Made by a program: the position numbers and the translations under genes. DNA of 38,439 nucleotides from contig JAFRWY010000001.1 in assembly GCA_017437905.1 (NCBI GenBank), positions 1 to 38,439 of the forward strand. The letters are read 5' to 3'. Shown here in pieces: positions 7,372 to 15,665 of the stretch; position 1 is the first letter of the stretch; each line of letters starts with the position of its first letter. The DNA comes from Eubacterium sp. (GTDB lineage: Bacteria; Bacillota; Clostridia; Lachnospirales; Lachnospiraceae). The notes beneath the pieces are model-generated. The model saw only the letters and a list, made by a program, of their open reading frames with translations. It searched no databases and was not told the origin of the DNA.

Positions 7372-8736
7372 TTATATCCTCTCCAGCGCTTCCTGAATGG
7401 AAGAAACGTAGATCAGTTCCGCCTTCAGATCCGGAACCGTGCCCTGCTTACAGGCCTTCGGCAGGATCACCCGTCGATAGCCCAGCTTGTCCGCTTCCTT
7501 CACACGCTGCAGGATGTTCTGTACGCCGCGGATCTCCCCGGCCAGACCCACCTCACCGATGATCACGGTATCGTCCCCCACCGGACGGTTCCGGTAGCTG
7601 GACGCGATGGCGCAGATGATGCCCAGATCCGACGCGGGATCGCTGACCTTGATGCCGCCGGCAATGCTGACATAGCAGTCACAGCCGGAGAGGTTGATGC
7701 CTCCGCGCTTTTCCAGAACCGCCATCAGCAGGTTCACCCGGTTATAATCGACGCCCACGGAGGTTCTCCGGGGCATATTGAAATTCGAATCACTGACCAG
7801 AGCCTGCAGCTCCAGCAGTACCGCACGGGTGCCTTCCATGGAGCTGATGACCACGGACCCCGGCGCTTCCACGGGACGTCCGGTCAGGAACATCTGGGAG
7901 GGATTGGACACCTCCTCCAGCCCGGTCTCCGTCATGTTGAAGACACCGATCTCATTTGTGGAACCGAACCGGTTCTTCACCGCACGGAGCATCCGGAACC
8001 CGGAATTGTCATCTCCTTCAAAATAAAGCACGCAGTCCACCATGTGCTCCAGGGTTCTGGGGCCGGCCACGGTACCTTCCTTCGTCACATGACCCACGAT
8101 GAAGATCGCCACATTCAGCCGCTTCGCGATCTGCATGAGCCGGCTGGTCACCTCACGGACCTGCGTCACACTACCGGGAACGTTGTCCAGGTCCGGCACG
8201 AACATGGTCTGGATGGAGTCGATCACCACCACATCCGGTGTATTCTTCTCGATGGCCTGCTCCGCATTGGAGAGATCTCCGTCCGAAAGCAGCAGGATCT
8301 TCTCATCGAAGGCTCCCAACCGGACGCCGCGCATCTTGATCTGGGACAGGGATTCCTCCCCGGAGACATAGAGCACCTTCTCGTCGTCCGCCACCAGACA
8401 TTTGCACATTTCCAGCAGCAGCGTGGACTTGCCGATGCCCGGATCTCCGCCCACCAGCACCAGGGATCCCCGGACGATACCGCCGCCCAGCACCCGGTCC
8501 AGCTCACCGATATTCGTAAACATGCGGCTCTCCTGGGCCGAGGTCACCTCCGTGATGCTCACCGCCTCCGGCTTCTCGCCGGCAGACGCGGCCGCAGCAC
8601 CGCTCCGCTTCCGGACCGTGATCTTCTCCTCCGCAAATGTGTTCCACTGCCGGCATCCCGGACACTGGCCCATCCATTTGGCGGATTCATAACCGCATTC
8701 CTTACAGAAAAAAACCTGCTTCTCTTTCAAAACCAC
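7372..8736 (-). CDS. radA: DNA repair/recombination ATPase RadA
   Basis: RadA (Sms) is a RecA-like helicase that processes branched recombination intermediates. All its parts are present in about 454 residues. A four-cysteine zinc finger is at 11-28 (CKECGY, CPGC). Walker A GGDPGIGKST is at 96-105. The RadA-specific KNRFG motif is near 254, and the C-terminal Lon-protease-like domain includes YVSIAGGIKVSDPASDLG. Position 8736 is a GTG directly after AAGAGGT. A TTG two codons later (8730) has better spacing to that ribosome binding site and may be the real start. It lies upstream of the ABC-F gene in the same direction. Confidence 0.97.
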   Translation of the reverse strand: MVLKEKQVFFCKECGYESAKWMGQCPGCRQWNTFAEEKITVRKRSGAAAASAGEKPEAVSITEVTSAQESRMFTNIGELDRVLGGGIVRGSLVLVGGDPGIGKSTLLLEMCKCLVADDEKVLYVSGEESLSQIKMRGVRLGAFDEKILLLSDGDLSNAEQAIEKNTPDVVVIDSIQTMFVPDLDNVPGSVTQVREVTSRLMQIAKRLNVAIFIVGHVTKEGTVAGPRTLEHMVDCVLYFEGDDNSGFRMLRAVKNRFGSTNEIGVFNMTETGLEEVSNPSQMFLTGRPVEAPGSVVISSMEGTRAVLLELQALVSDSNFNMPRRTSVGVDYNRVNLLMAVLEKRGGINLSGCDCYVSIAGGIKVSDPASDLGIICAIASSYRNRPVGDDTVIIGEVGLAGEIRGVQNILQRVKEADKLGYRRVILPKACKQGTVPDLKAELIYVSSIQEALERI

Positions 8737-8762
8737 ACCTCTTATATGTCACCCGGCAGAAA

Positions 8763-8806
8763 GGGACAGACTCTCGGCGGCACTTCGGCCACAGAACGTC
8801 TGTCCC
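8763..8806 (-). terminator. Probable terminator or attenuating hairpin between the 139-aa gene and radA
   Basis: GGGACAGAC pairs perfectly with GTCTGTCCC around a GC-rich inner hairpin. On the minus strand it is followed by TTTCTG, a weak U tract, so some read-through into radA is likely. Confidence 0.5.
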
Positions 8807-8833
8807 CTCCGGCTTTCCATATGAATCTTCTGG

Positions 8834-9253
8834 TTACGCTTCGATCTTCTCAACAACCACGAAGATCTCGTCCTTCTCCTCCAGCAGTGCGGAGATGATC
8901 AGCTTGCCGCCCAGGTTCGTCTTCATGGTTCCGACAACGGCATCATCCACCGTTATCTTGTACTCCTGCTCCGGTTCCAGTTCCAGTGTTACCTGTGCAT
9001 CCTTGTCTCCCTCGACCCTGAATTCCACACGGTCAGCGGAAGCGCTAAAGGCATGTACTGCCGTTCCCGGTACCGATTCATATACAAATGATCCGTTCTT
9101 CTCCAGCTTTGTGATCTCGTTAAATGTTTTGATCTTGTAGCTGTCTCCCTTGTACAGGAAGCCGTCCTTCTTGGTCTTGGCTTCCAATGCATAGTTACCG
9201 AAGCTGAGGGTTCCATCTTCTTCCTCACGGATCAGTTCTTCGATTACTGCCAT
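8834..9253 (-). CDS. Conserved hypothetical beta-rich protein (139 aa)
   Basis: The protein begins MAVIEELIREEEDGTLSFGN, with ITKLEKNGSFVYESVPGTAV in the middle. It is acidic and rich in predicted beta strands, with no signal peptide or membrane segment. I recall closely similar proteins in many Lachnospiraceae, where databases sometimes call them endosialidase. I see no catalytic evidence for that name and would not transfer it. The start is secure, with AGGAGG about eight bases before the ATG. It has its own -10 box at 9353-9358 and a folded leader, so it is probably well expressed. Function unknown. Confidence 0.8.
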   Translation of the reverse strand: MAVIEELIREEEDGTLSFGNYALEAKTKKDGFLYKGDSYKIKTFNEITKLEKNGSFVYESVPGTAVHAFSASADRVEFRVEGDKDAQVTLELEPEQEYKITVDDAVVGTMKTNLGGKLIISALLEEKDEIFVVVEKIEA

Positions 9254-9289
9254 CTTTTTAATTCCTCCTGATTAAGATGCATATTTCCA

Positions 9290-9358
9290 TGTATCCGTGC
9301 CCCTGCGGCGAACCGCCTTTCCGAGATAAAGACAGGTTCCGGATACAAGTCTATTATA
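9290..9358 (-). promoter_or_regulatory. -10 box and structured 5' leader of the 139-aa gene
   Basis: On the minus strand TATAAT lies at 9353-9358, with no convincing -35. The predicted start near 9346 falls at the base of a perfect 8-bp inverted repeat, TGTATCCG/CGGATACA (9290-9297 and 9340-9347), which encloses a smaller GCGGTTCGCCGC hairpin. The transcript would begin with a long stem-loop, possibly a 5' stabiliser. Confidence 0.5.
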
Positions 9359-9368
9359 GCCGATTTCT

Positions 9369-11864
9369 CTATTTTTTTCCACCGGTTTCCACGGCTTTTT
9401 CAGCCTTTTTTTCTTTCTGGGTAAATGTAACCTTTCCCTGCTTCACTCCGATGGAGACCTTACCGTTCCTCTCGATCCGTCCCTGCAGGACTTCCTCTGC
9501 CAGAGGATCCTCCACCCAGGTCTGGATGGCTCTCCGGAGCGGTCTTGCACCGTACTTTTTATCATACCCCTTCTCGAAGATGAACTTCCGGAGGTTCTCA
9601 CCGTAGGTCAGTGTGATACCGAGACCTTCCGCTGCCCGTTTCGAAAGTTCCTTCAGCATGAGGTTGGTGATGTCACGAACATTTTCCTCGCTCAGCATGT
9701 GGAAGACGATGGTCTCATCGATCCGGTTCAGGAATTCCGGCCGGAACAGCTGCTTCACTTCTTCCATAACGTGATCCTTCATCTCGTTGTGATCCCGTTC
9801 CGCCGTATCCTCCGCCGTCACGAAGCCGAGGGTCTTCGGATCCACGATCCGCTGTGCGCCGGCATTTGACGTCATGATGATAATGGTGTTCTTGAAGTTG
9901 ACATTCCGTCCCTGGGCATCCGTGATCCGTCCGTCGTCCAGCACCTGCAGCAGGATGTTGAACACATCCGGATGTGCCTTCTCGATCTCGTCAAAGAGCA
10001 GTACCGAGTAGGGCTTCTTCCGTACCTGCTCGGAGAGCTGTCCGCCCTCATCGTAGCCCACGTACCCCGGAGGCGAACCGATCATTTTCGATACACTGTG
10101 CTTCTCCATATATTCCGACATATCCACCCGGATGATGCTGTTCTCGTCTCCGAAGAGGGCTTCCGCCAGTGCCTTCGAAAGCTCGGTCTTACCCACGCCG
10201 GTAGGACCCAGGAAGAGAAATGTGCCGATGGGCCGTTTCGGATCCTTCAGACCCACTCTGCCCCGGCGGATGGAACGTGCCACTGCCGTTACGGCTTCTT
10301 CCTGTCCCACAACCCGCTGGTGCAGCACCTTCTCCAGGGAGAGCAGACGCTGCTGCTCGGACTGTGTCAGACGGGATACGGGGATCTTGGTCCAGAGTGC
10401 CACCACATCCGCGATATCCGTCTCGGTGATCTCGGGTTCTTCGGTCTCCGCTGCCTTCTGTCTTGCCTGATCCGCCTGACGGAGACTCGTCTCCGCCTTC
10501 CGGATCTCCAGCTGGATCTCCTTCGCACGTTTCAGGTCCTGCTCCATCAGAGCCGCCTCCAGATCCGCATTCAGCGTCCGGATGCTCCGCTCCGCGGAGT
10601 TCATATGGATGCCGCGTCCGCCGGCCATCCGCTTCTTGGCGGAAGCTTCGTCCAGAAGGTCGATGGCTTTGTCCGGAAGGTACCTGTCATTGATGTACCG
10701 TACCGACAGCCGGACTGCCGCTTCCATGGCTTCCTTCGTAATGATGACGCGGTGATGTGCCTCATATCTCGGGGCAACGCCTTCCAGGATGTCCAGCGTC
10801 TCCTCCTCGGTGGGTTCCTCCACATAGACCGGCTGGAACCGGCGTTCCAGGGCCGCGTCCTTCTCGATGTATTTCCGGTATTCCGCACGGGTCGTGGCTC
10901 CGATCACCTGGATCTGGCCACGGGAAAGAGCCGGCTTCAGGATGTTGGAAGCATCCATGGCTCCCTCTGCCCCGCCGGCACCGATGATGGTATGCAGTTC
11001 GTCGATGAAAAGGATCACATTTCCGGCTTCGATCACTTCCTGGATCGTCCGTTTGATGCGTTCCTCGAATTCGCCCCGGTATTTGGAGCCCGCCACCATG
11101 CTGGTAAGGTCCAGGGACACGATCCGCTTGTCACGGAGCGCCTCCGGCACCGAGCCCGAATGGATCAGCTGTGTGATCCCTTCCACGATGGCTGTCTTTC
11201 CGACGCCCGCCTCTCCTACGAGGCATGCGTTGTTCTTCATGCGGCGGCTGAGGACCTGCAGCACACGCTGCATCTCGTTTGCACGGCCGATCACGGGGTC
11301 CAGCTTTCCGGCTTCGGCTTCCGCCGTCATGTCGCGGCTGTACTGGTCCAGGGTCGGGGTTGCGGATCTGGCCTTCAGCTTGCCTGCCGTAAATGCCTGA
11401 TAGGTCCGCTCCGCGTCCTTCTCACGCATTCCGTCCGCCACCAGAATGTCCACGTAAATGCGCTTCCGGTTGACCTTCATCAGGTCCAGCATCTGGCTTG
11501 CCACGGTCTCCCTGTGGGAGATCAGCGCCAGCAGGATATGCTCGGTTCCGATCTCACGGACACCGTAGCGTCTGGCTTCTTCACCGGCGTCACGCAGGAT
11601 ATCCCGCGTCTTCTCCGTCATGCCGTTGCCGTCTGCGTGGCCCTCCATTTCCAGGGCCAGCTGCCGGGCATCCTCCAGCATCGCGGTGAACCGGTCCGGG
11701 GTCACTCCGTTCCGCTTCAGGACCTTCTCCGCCACGCCCTTATGCACGGCGATGAGTCCGAAGAGGAGGTGCTGTGTCCCCACGAAGCCGCTGTTCATCT
11801 GTTTTGCAATTCTGTCAGCCTCCTTCAGAACCTGTTCGGCGGCTTTTGAGTACCTGTCTTTCAT
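9369..11864 (-). CDS. clpC: Clp protease ATP-binding subunit, ClpC/ClpA family
   Basis: This is a class I Hsp100 unfoldase of 831 residues that feeds proteins to ClpP. The N-terminal double Clp-N repeat starts at about residues 2-75 (RYSKAAEQVLKEADRIA) and is followed by the first AAA+ domain with GEAGVGKTAIVEG near 216. A charged coiled middle region near 430-480 has ClpC size. The second AAA+ domain carries GPTGVGKTELSKAL near 560. An LGF tripeptide in DPKTLGFVTAED matches the loop that docks on ClpP. The ATG has an AGAGG ribosome binding site. The usual companions ctsR, mcsA and mcsB are absent here; the gene instead follows purD after a 112-bp repeat-filled gap. Co-transcription with purD is possible. 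Confidence 0.93.
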   Translation of the reverse strand: MKDRYSKAAEQVLKEADRIAKQMNSGFVGTQHLLFGLIAVHKGVAEKVLKRNGVTPDRFTAMLEDARQLALEMEGHADGNGMTEKTRDILRDAGEEARRYGVREIGTEHILLALISHRETVASQMLDLMKVNRKRIYVDILVADGMREKDAERTYQAFTAGKLKARSATPTLDQYSRDMTAEAEAGKLDPVIGRANEMQRVLQVLSRRMKNNACLVGEAGVGKTAIVEGITQLIHSGSVPEALRDKRIVSLDLTSMVAGSKYRGEFEERIKRTIQEVIEAGNVILFIDELHTIIGAGGAEGAMDASNILKPALSRGQIQVIGATTRAEYRKYIEKDAALERRFQPVYVEEPTEEETLDILEGVAPRYEAHHRVIITKEAMEAAVRLSVRYINDRYLPDKAIDLLDEASAKKRMAGGRGIHMNSAERSIRTLNADLEAALMEQDLKRAKEIQLEIRKAETSLRQADQARQKAAETEEPEITETDIADVVALWTKIPVSRLTQSEQQRLLSLEKVLHQRVVGQEEAVTAVARSIRRGRVGLKDPKRPIGTFLFLGPTGVGKTELSKALAEALFGDENSIIRVDMSEYMEKHSVSKMIGSPPGYVGYDEGGQLSEQVRKKPYSVLLFDEIEKAHPDVFNILLQVLDDGRITDAQGRNVNFKNTIIIMTSNAGAQRIVDPKTLGFVTAEDTAERDHNEMKDHVMEEVKQLFRPEFLNRIDETIVFHMLSEENVRDITNLMLKELSKRAAEGLGITLTYGENLRKFIFEKGYDKKYGARPLRRAIQTWVEDPLAEEVLQGRIERNGKVSIGVKQGKVTFTQKEKKAEKAVETGGKK

Positions 11865-11903
11865 TGTTAACCTCTGTATATGACGAAGCGTGGATTGCTA
11901 TAC

Positions 11904-12052
11904 TGCTTCGTGCTCGGATCGGGGTTTGCGCCGCAAGCGGGCATTTCCTCCCGTATCTACGACGAAGCCCGGAGCGCTAGCTGCTTCGCAGCTCCCGCGC
12001 TCCTCCCGGTCCTACGCACTTCCGCACTTCGTGCTTCGTGCTCGGATCGGGG
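11904..12052. repeat. Short direct repeat pair with GC hairpin at the purD 3' end
   Basis: An identical 21-bp sequence (TGCTTCGTGCTCGGATCGGG plus one G) occurs at 11904-11924 and 12032-12052. Between them a long hairpin at 11971-12003 has GGAGCGC/GCGCTCC arms around AGCTGC/GCAGCT. The purD stop codon sits in this hairpin. The arrangement resembles a small dispersed repeat element inserted at the end of purD. Confidence 0.7.
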
Positions 12053-13347
12053 CGCATCCTGCGAATTGATCCGATGCTGGCTTCGTCTATGGCCTTCCCT
12101 ATATCATGGCGCATATATTTGTTGTCGAATTCCACCCACTCGGTTGCAGCGTATGCATTTGTGCGTGCCTCCTGAAGTGTACTGCCCAGTGCGGTTACGC
12201 CGAGCACACGACCTCCGTTGGTCACCACCTTGCCGTCCTTCATCTTGCTTCCGGAGTGGAATGCATAGTATCCGTCTCTTGTTGCGAAGCACTCCAGTCC
12301 TTTGATCTCGAAGCCCTTCTCGTAATGTACCGGATATCCGTCGGATGCCAGCATGACGCAGACAGCCGCGTTATCCTCAAACTGCAGATCGATCTGATCC
12401 AGCGTTCCGTTCACACATGCTTCCATCACGGTCAGCATGTCATTCTTCATACGCGGGATCACGACCTGTGCCTCCGGATCGCCGAACCGTGCATTGAACT
12501 CCAGCACCTTCGGTCCGTCCGGTGTCAGCATGAGTCCGCAGAACAGAACGCCCTTGAACTCTCTTCCCTCGGCACGCATGGCGTCGATGGTCTTCTGATA
12601 TACATGTTCCTTGCAGAACTTGTCTACTTCTTCGGTATAGAACGGACTGGGTGAGAAGGTTCCCATACCGCCGGTATTAAGACCCGTATCCCCGTCTCCC
12701 GCACGCTTATGATCCTGAGCGGAGGTCATGGGCAGGATGGTCTTTCCGTCGGAGAAGCAGAGCACGGACACCTCACGTCCGGTCATGAACTCCTCGATGA
12801 CGATCTTGTCACCGGCAGAGCCGAACTGCTTATCCACCATAAGGGTCTTTACGCCATCCATGGCCTCTTCCCTTGTCATGCAGATCAGAACGCCCTTGCC
12901 CAGTGCCAGGCCGTCCGCCTTCAGAACGATGGGGATTTTTGCAGTCTTCAGGTATTCCAGCGCATCCTCTGGATCATCGAATACTTCGTAGGCTGCCGAA
13001 GGGATGTCGTATTTCTTCATCAGTTCCTTGGAAAATGCCTTGGAAGCCTCGATGATCGCTGCATTCTTCCGCGGTCCGAAGGTGGGGAAGCCTGCATCCA
13101 GGAAGGCATCGGCCACGCCGGCTGCCAGCGGATCGTCCGGTCCTACGACCACGAAATCCACTTCCTTCTCTTTTGCAAATGCCACCAGTTTCTCCGCATC
13201 CATCACGGAAATGTCCACGCACTCAGCCAGCTCGCCGATGCCGGCATTTCCGGGTGCAGCATAGATCTTATCAACTCGGGGGCTCCTGGAAATCGCCCAT
13301 GTGATGGCATGCTCTCTTCCGCCACCGCCTACGATCATTACTTTCAT
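11977..13347 (-). CDS. purD: Phosphoribosylamine--glycine ligase PurD with an aberrant C-terminal tail
   Basis: PurD joins glycine to phosphoribosylamine using ATP, the second step of purine synthesis. The ATP-grasp protein starts MKVMIVGGGGREHAI and keeps the characteristic VVVGPDDPLAAG and LEFNARFGDPEAQ segments. Family members are about 420-430 residues and would be expected to end near KYMRHDIGKAIDEA. Here 33 extra residues (starting SIGSIRRMRPDPSTKHE) are translated from the repeat-hairpin element at the 3' end, giving 456. The tail is basic and unlikely to be part of the fold. The ATG has an AGGAG ribosome binding site. It is the last pur gene of the purM-purN-purD series. Confidence 0.95.
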   Translation of the reverse strand: MKVMIVGGGGREHAITWAISRSPRVDKIYAAPGNAGIGELAECVDISVMDAEKLVAFAKEKEVDFVVVGPDDPLAAGVADAFLDAGFPTFGPRKNAAIIEASKAFSKELMKKYDIPSAAYEVFDDPEDALEYLKTAKIPIVLKADGLALGKGVLICMTREEAMDGVKTLMVDKQFGSAGDKIVIEEFMTGREVSVLCFSDGKTILPMTSAQDHKRAGDGDTGLNTGGMGTFSPSPFYTEEVDKFCKEHVYQKTIDAMRAEGREFKGVLFCGLMLTPDGPKVLEFNARFGDPEAQVVIPRMKNDMLTVMEACVNGTLDQIDLQFEDNAAVCVMLASDGYPVHYEKGFEIKGLECFATRDGYYAFHSGSKMKDGKVVTNGGRVLGVTALGSTLQEARTNAYAATEWVEFDNKYMRHDIGKAIDEASIGSIRRMRPDPSTKHEVRKCVGPGGARELRSS

Positions 13348-13397
13348 ATCTTTTCTCCTATGGTAATTATAGATTCTTCACGTTGCCCGGAATATCC

Positions 13398-13994
13398 TCA
13401 GGAGATCTTTCCGGTTGCGATATCATTGATGGCCTGGGGAAGCAGCTTCCACTCCGCCTGCTCCATGATCCGGTGCTGCAGTACCTCGGGGGTATCGTCC
13501 GGAAGAACTTCCACTGCCTTCTGCAGGAGGATCGGGCCGGTGTCGGTGCCGCTGTCCACGAAATGAACCGTTGCGCCGGAGACCTTCACGCCCCGGGCCA
13601 GTGCCGCTTCGTGTACCTTCAGGCCATAGTAGCCCGTACCGCAGAAGGACGGGATCAGGGACGGATGGATGTTGATGATCCGACGTTCGTACTTCTCGAT
13701 CATTTCCGGCGGGATCACCACCAGGAATCCTGCCAGCACGATCAGGTCGGGACGGTATGCGTCCACGGCTGCAAGAAATGCTTCGTGAAATGCCGCGCGG
13801 TCCGGGTAGTCCTTCGGGCTTACCACTTCTGCCGGGATCCCGGCCTTCTTCGCGCGCTCCAGGGCAAAGACCCCGGGATTGTTGCTGATCACGCCGACCA
13901 GCTCGGTATTCTGTACGGTTCCGGCTGCAACTGCATCTATGATTGCCTGCAGGTTTGTGCCTCCGCCGGATACCAGGACGAGTACTCTAAGCAT
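13398..13994 (-). CDS. purN: Phosphoribosylglycinamide formyltransferase PurN
   Basis: PurN transfers a formyl group from 10-formyl-tetrahydrofolate to GAR, the third step of purine synthesis. The 198-residue protein begins LRVLVLVSGGGTNLQAI, the phosphate-binding start of the family. It contains the catalytic Asn-His in IINIHPSLIPSF (near residues 105-115) and the catalytic aspartate in VHFVDSGTDTGPIL. All expected residues are present and the length is normal. It lies 50 bases upstream of purD and 143 bases downstream of purM; the latter gap is filled by a repeat element. A GAAGGT ribosome binding site precedes the ATG. Confidence 0.96.
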   Translation of the reverse strand: MLRVLVLVSGGGTNLQAIIDAVAAGTVQNTELVGVISNNPGVFALERAKKAGIPAEVVSPKDYPDRAAFHEAFLAAVDAYRPDLIVLAGFLVVIPPEMIEKYERRIINIHPSLIPSFCGTGYYGLKVHEAALARGVKVSGATVHFVDSGTDTGPILLQKAVEVLPDDTPEVLQHRIMEQAEWKLLPQAINDIATGKIS

Positions 13995-14023
13995 AGTATT
14001 CTACCTTCATTCTTCTGTGTGTT

Positions 14024-14128
14024 GGGATTCTTCGCCCCTTCGGGGCTCAGAATGACATGTGGGGTGCGTCATAGCATTCTGCCCGGCTGTATTCCTATGT
14101 GCCGGGATTCTTCGCCCCTTCGGGGCTC
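14024..14128. repeat. REP-like repeat pair between purM and purN
   Basis: A 25-bp sequence with the core ATTCTTCGCCCCTTCGGGGC occurs identically at 14024-14048 and 14104-14128. Each copy contains the small hairpin GCCCCTTCGGGGC. The flank AGAATGACATG after the first copy resembles the widespread TTCGC...AGAATGAC repeat translated elsewhere as ASLRMT. It interrupts the pur operon without breaking a gene. Confidence 0.75.
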
Positions 14129-14137
14129 GACCCGGAA

Positions 14138-15163
14138 TTATAACAGGATCACACCCTCTTCGGATGCCACGGTTTCACCGATGATGTAGCCGGTATCGCC
14201 GGACTCTGCAAGGGCCGCGACGGTGCGGTCCGCATCCTCGGGACGTACAGCCAGCACCATACCGATACCCATGTTGTAGGTATTGTACATGATCTTCTCT
14301 TCCACCTTGCCCTCACGAGCCATCATTTTGAAGATCGCCGGTACTTCGTAGCTGTCCTTCTTTACCTGTGCGGTGATTCCCTTCGGGAGCATCCGCGGGA
14401 TATTCTCATAGAAGCCGCCGCCGGTGATGTGGCTGGTGCCCTTGATGGCAACTCCGGCTTCCTTTACTTTCTTTAATGCATTCACATAGATCCGTGTCGG
14501 TGTGAGCAGGGTCTCACCCAGGGTCCTGCCCAGCTCCGGCATATAGCGGCTGAGGGACTTCTCCGACATATCGAAGATCTTCCGTACCAGTGAGAAACCG
14601 TTGGAATGCACGCCGCTGGAGGCGATACCCACCAGCACATCCCCGGGAACGATGGATGCACCCGTGATCATTTCCTTCTTCTCAACCACGCCGACCGCAA
14701 AGCCGGCCAGATCGTACTCATCCTCTGCCATAAGTCCCGGATGCTCTGCCGTCTCACCGCCGACCAGTGCAGCGCCTGCCTGCCGGCAGCCCTCTGCCAC
14801 ACCGCTGACGATGGTGGCGATCTTCTCCGGATAGTTCTTGCCGCATGCGATATAATCCAGGAAGAACAGAGGTTCTCCGCCGGAGCATGCGATATCATTT
14901 ACGCACATGGCAACCGCATCGATCCCGATGGTATCATGCTTATCCATGACAAAGGCCAGCTTCACCTTCGTTCCGCAGCCGTCGGTTCCGGACAGCAGAA
15001 CGGGCTCCTCCATATTCTTGATGGCTGACAGGTCAAAGGCTCCCGCGAATCCGCCGATCCCGCCGAGTACCTCCGCACGCTGGGTCTTCCTGATATGCTC
15101 CTTCATCAGTTCCACTGACTTGTAGCCCGCCTCGATATCCACTCCTGAATTCTTGTAATCCAT
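14138..15163 (-). CDS. purM: Phosphoribosylformylglycinamidine cyclo-ligase PurM
   Basis: PurM (AIR synthetase) closes the imidazole ring in the fifth step of purine synthesis. The 341-residue protein begins MDYKNSGVDIEAGYKSVELM. It carries the family stretches LLSGTDGCGTKVKLA, AMCVNDIACSGGEPLFFLDYIA and SHITGGGFYENIPRML, and is of normal length. An AGGAGG ribosome binding site precedes the ATG. It is the first gene of the purM-purN-purD series and has a good sigma-A promoter about 150 bases upstream. The leader between promoter and start shows neither a purine riboswitch core nor another motif I recognise. Confidence 0.97.
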   Translation of the reverse strand: MDYKNSGVDIEAGYKSVELMKEHIRKTQRAEVLGGIGGFAGAFDLSAIKNMEEPVLLSGTDGCGTKVKLAFVMDKHDTIGIDAVAMCVNDIACSGGEPLFFLDYIACGKNYPEKIATIVSGVAEGCRQAGAALVGGETAEHPGLMAEDEYDLAGFAVGVVEKKEMITGASIVPGDVLVGIASSGVHSNGFSLVRKIFDMSEKSLSRYMPELGRTLGETLLTPTRIYVNALKKVKEAGVAIKGTSHITGGGFYENIPRMLPKGITAQVKKDSYEVPAIFKMMAREGKVEEKIMYNTYNMGIGMVLAVRPEDADRTVAALAESGDTGYIIGETVASEEGVILL

Positions 15164-15321
15164 GTGTTTCCTCCTGTATTTGGCTTCTGGTAACGCTGCC
15201 GGAAATGATCCTCCGTTCCGTAAGCAGCCGCACCGGTCCCGCCCCGCAGGGCATAAGCATCGTACGTGCCCGTGAAAACCCGCCGGAATACAGCATCCCG
15301 CATCACGTCACACGCCATTCC

Positions 15322-15350
15322 ATTATAGATGAATTCCCGCCTTTTGTAAA
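15322..15350 (-). promoter_or_regulatory. purM: Sigma-A promoter for purM-purN-purD
   Basis: On the minus strand TTTACA (15345-15350) and TATAAT (15322-15327) are separated by exactly 17 bases. The leader before purM is about 150 nt. Confidence 0.75.
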
Positions 15351-15533
15351 CAACGAACAGAAACTTTCACACTTTCTTTTCCGGCGGTTCCGTCCCCGGA
15401 GGCCTCTTGGGAATATTGCACATTTCCAATCACATTCCGCAGGATGATCCGGAGGTTTTTCCTGGATTTTCCCTGCATGTTTTTCTCCTCCGCCGCTACA
15501 CTTTCCGTCCTTCCTTCGTCCATAGCCGTGCCC

Positions 15534-15562
15534 TTGAATCTTGCCTCCTTTCATGCTATAAT
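15534..15562 (+). promoter_or_regulatory. Sigma-A promoter for the GGDEF gene
   Basis: TTGAAT (15534-15539) and TATAAT (15557-15562) are separated by 17 bases, about 100 bases before the GGDEF protein start. It is back to back with the purM promoter. Confidence 0.75.
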
Positions 15563-15665
15563 ACCAAATGGGTTTTTGTACTTTTTCGGACCTTCCGGTC
15601 CGCATCAGGATGTTGTCCCGGAGCCTTCAACGGATTCCGAGACGTACTTACGGGGGTAAATATCT

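Noticed and set aside
7363-8898. A 511-codon plus-strand open frame opposite radA
   Set aside because: RadA is certain on the minus strand; the other frame is its shadow.
9972-11849. A 625-codon plus-strand open frame opposite clpC
   Set aside because: clpC is a complete, motif-rich gene on the other strand. The opposite frame has a composition heavy in His, Arg, Leu and Gln and no recognisable domain; it is a mirror of the codon bias.
15106-15318. A 70-codon leader frame before and overlapping purM
   Set aside because: Its ATG lies only four bases past the -10 box, before the expected transcription start, and it has no ribosome binding site.
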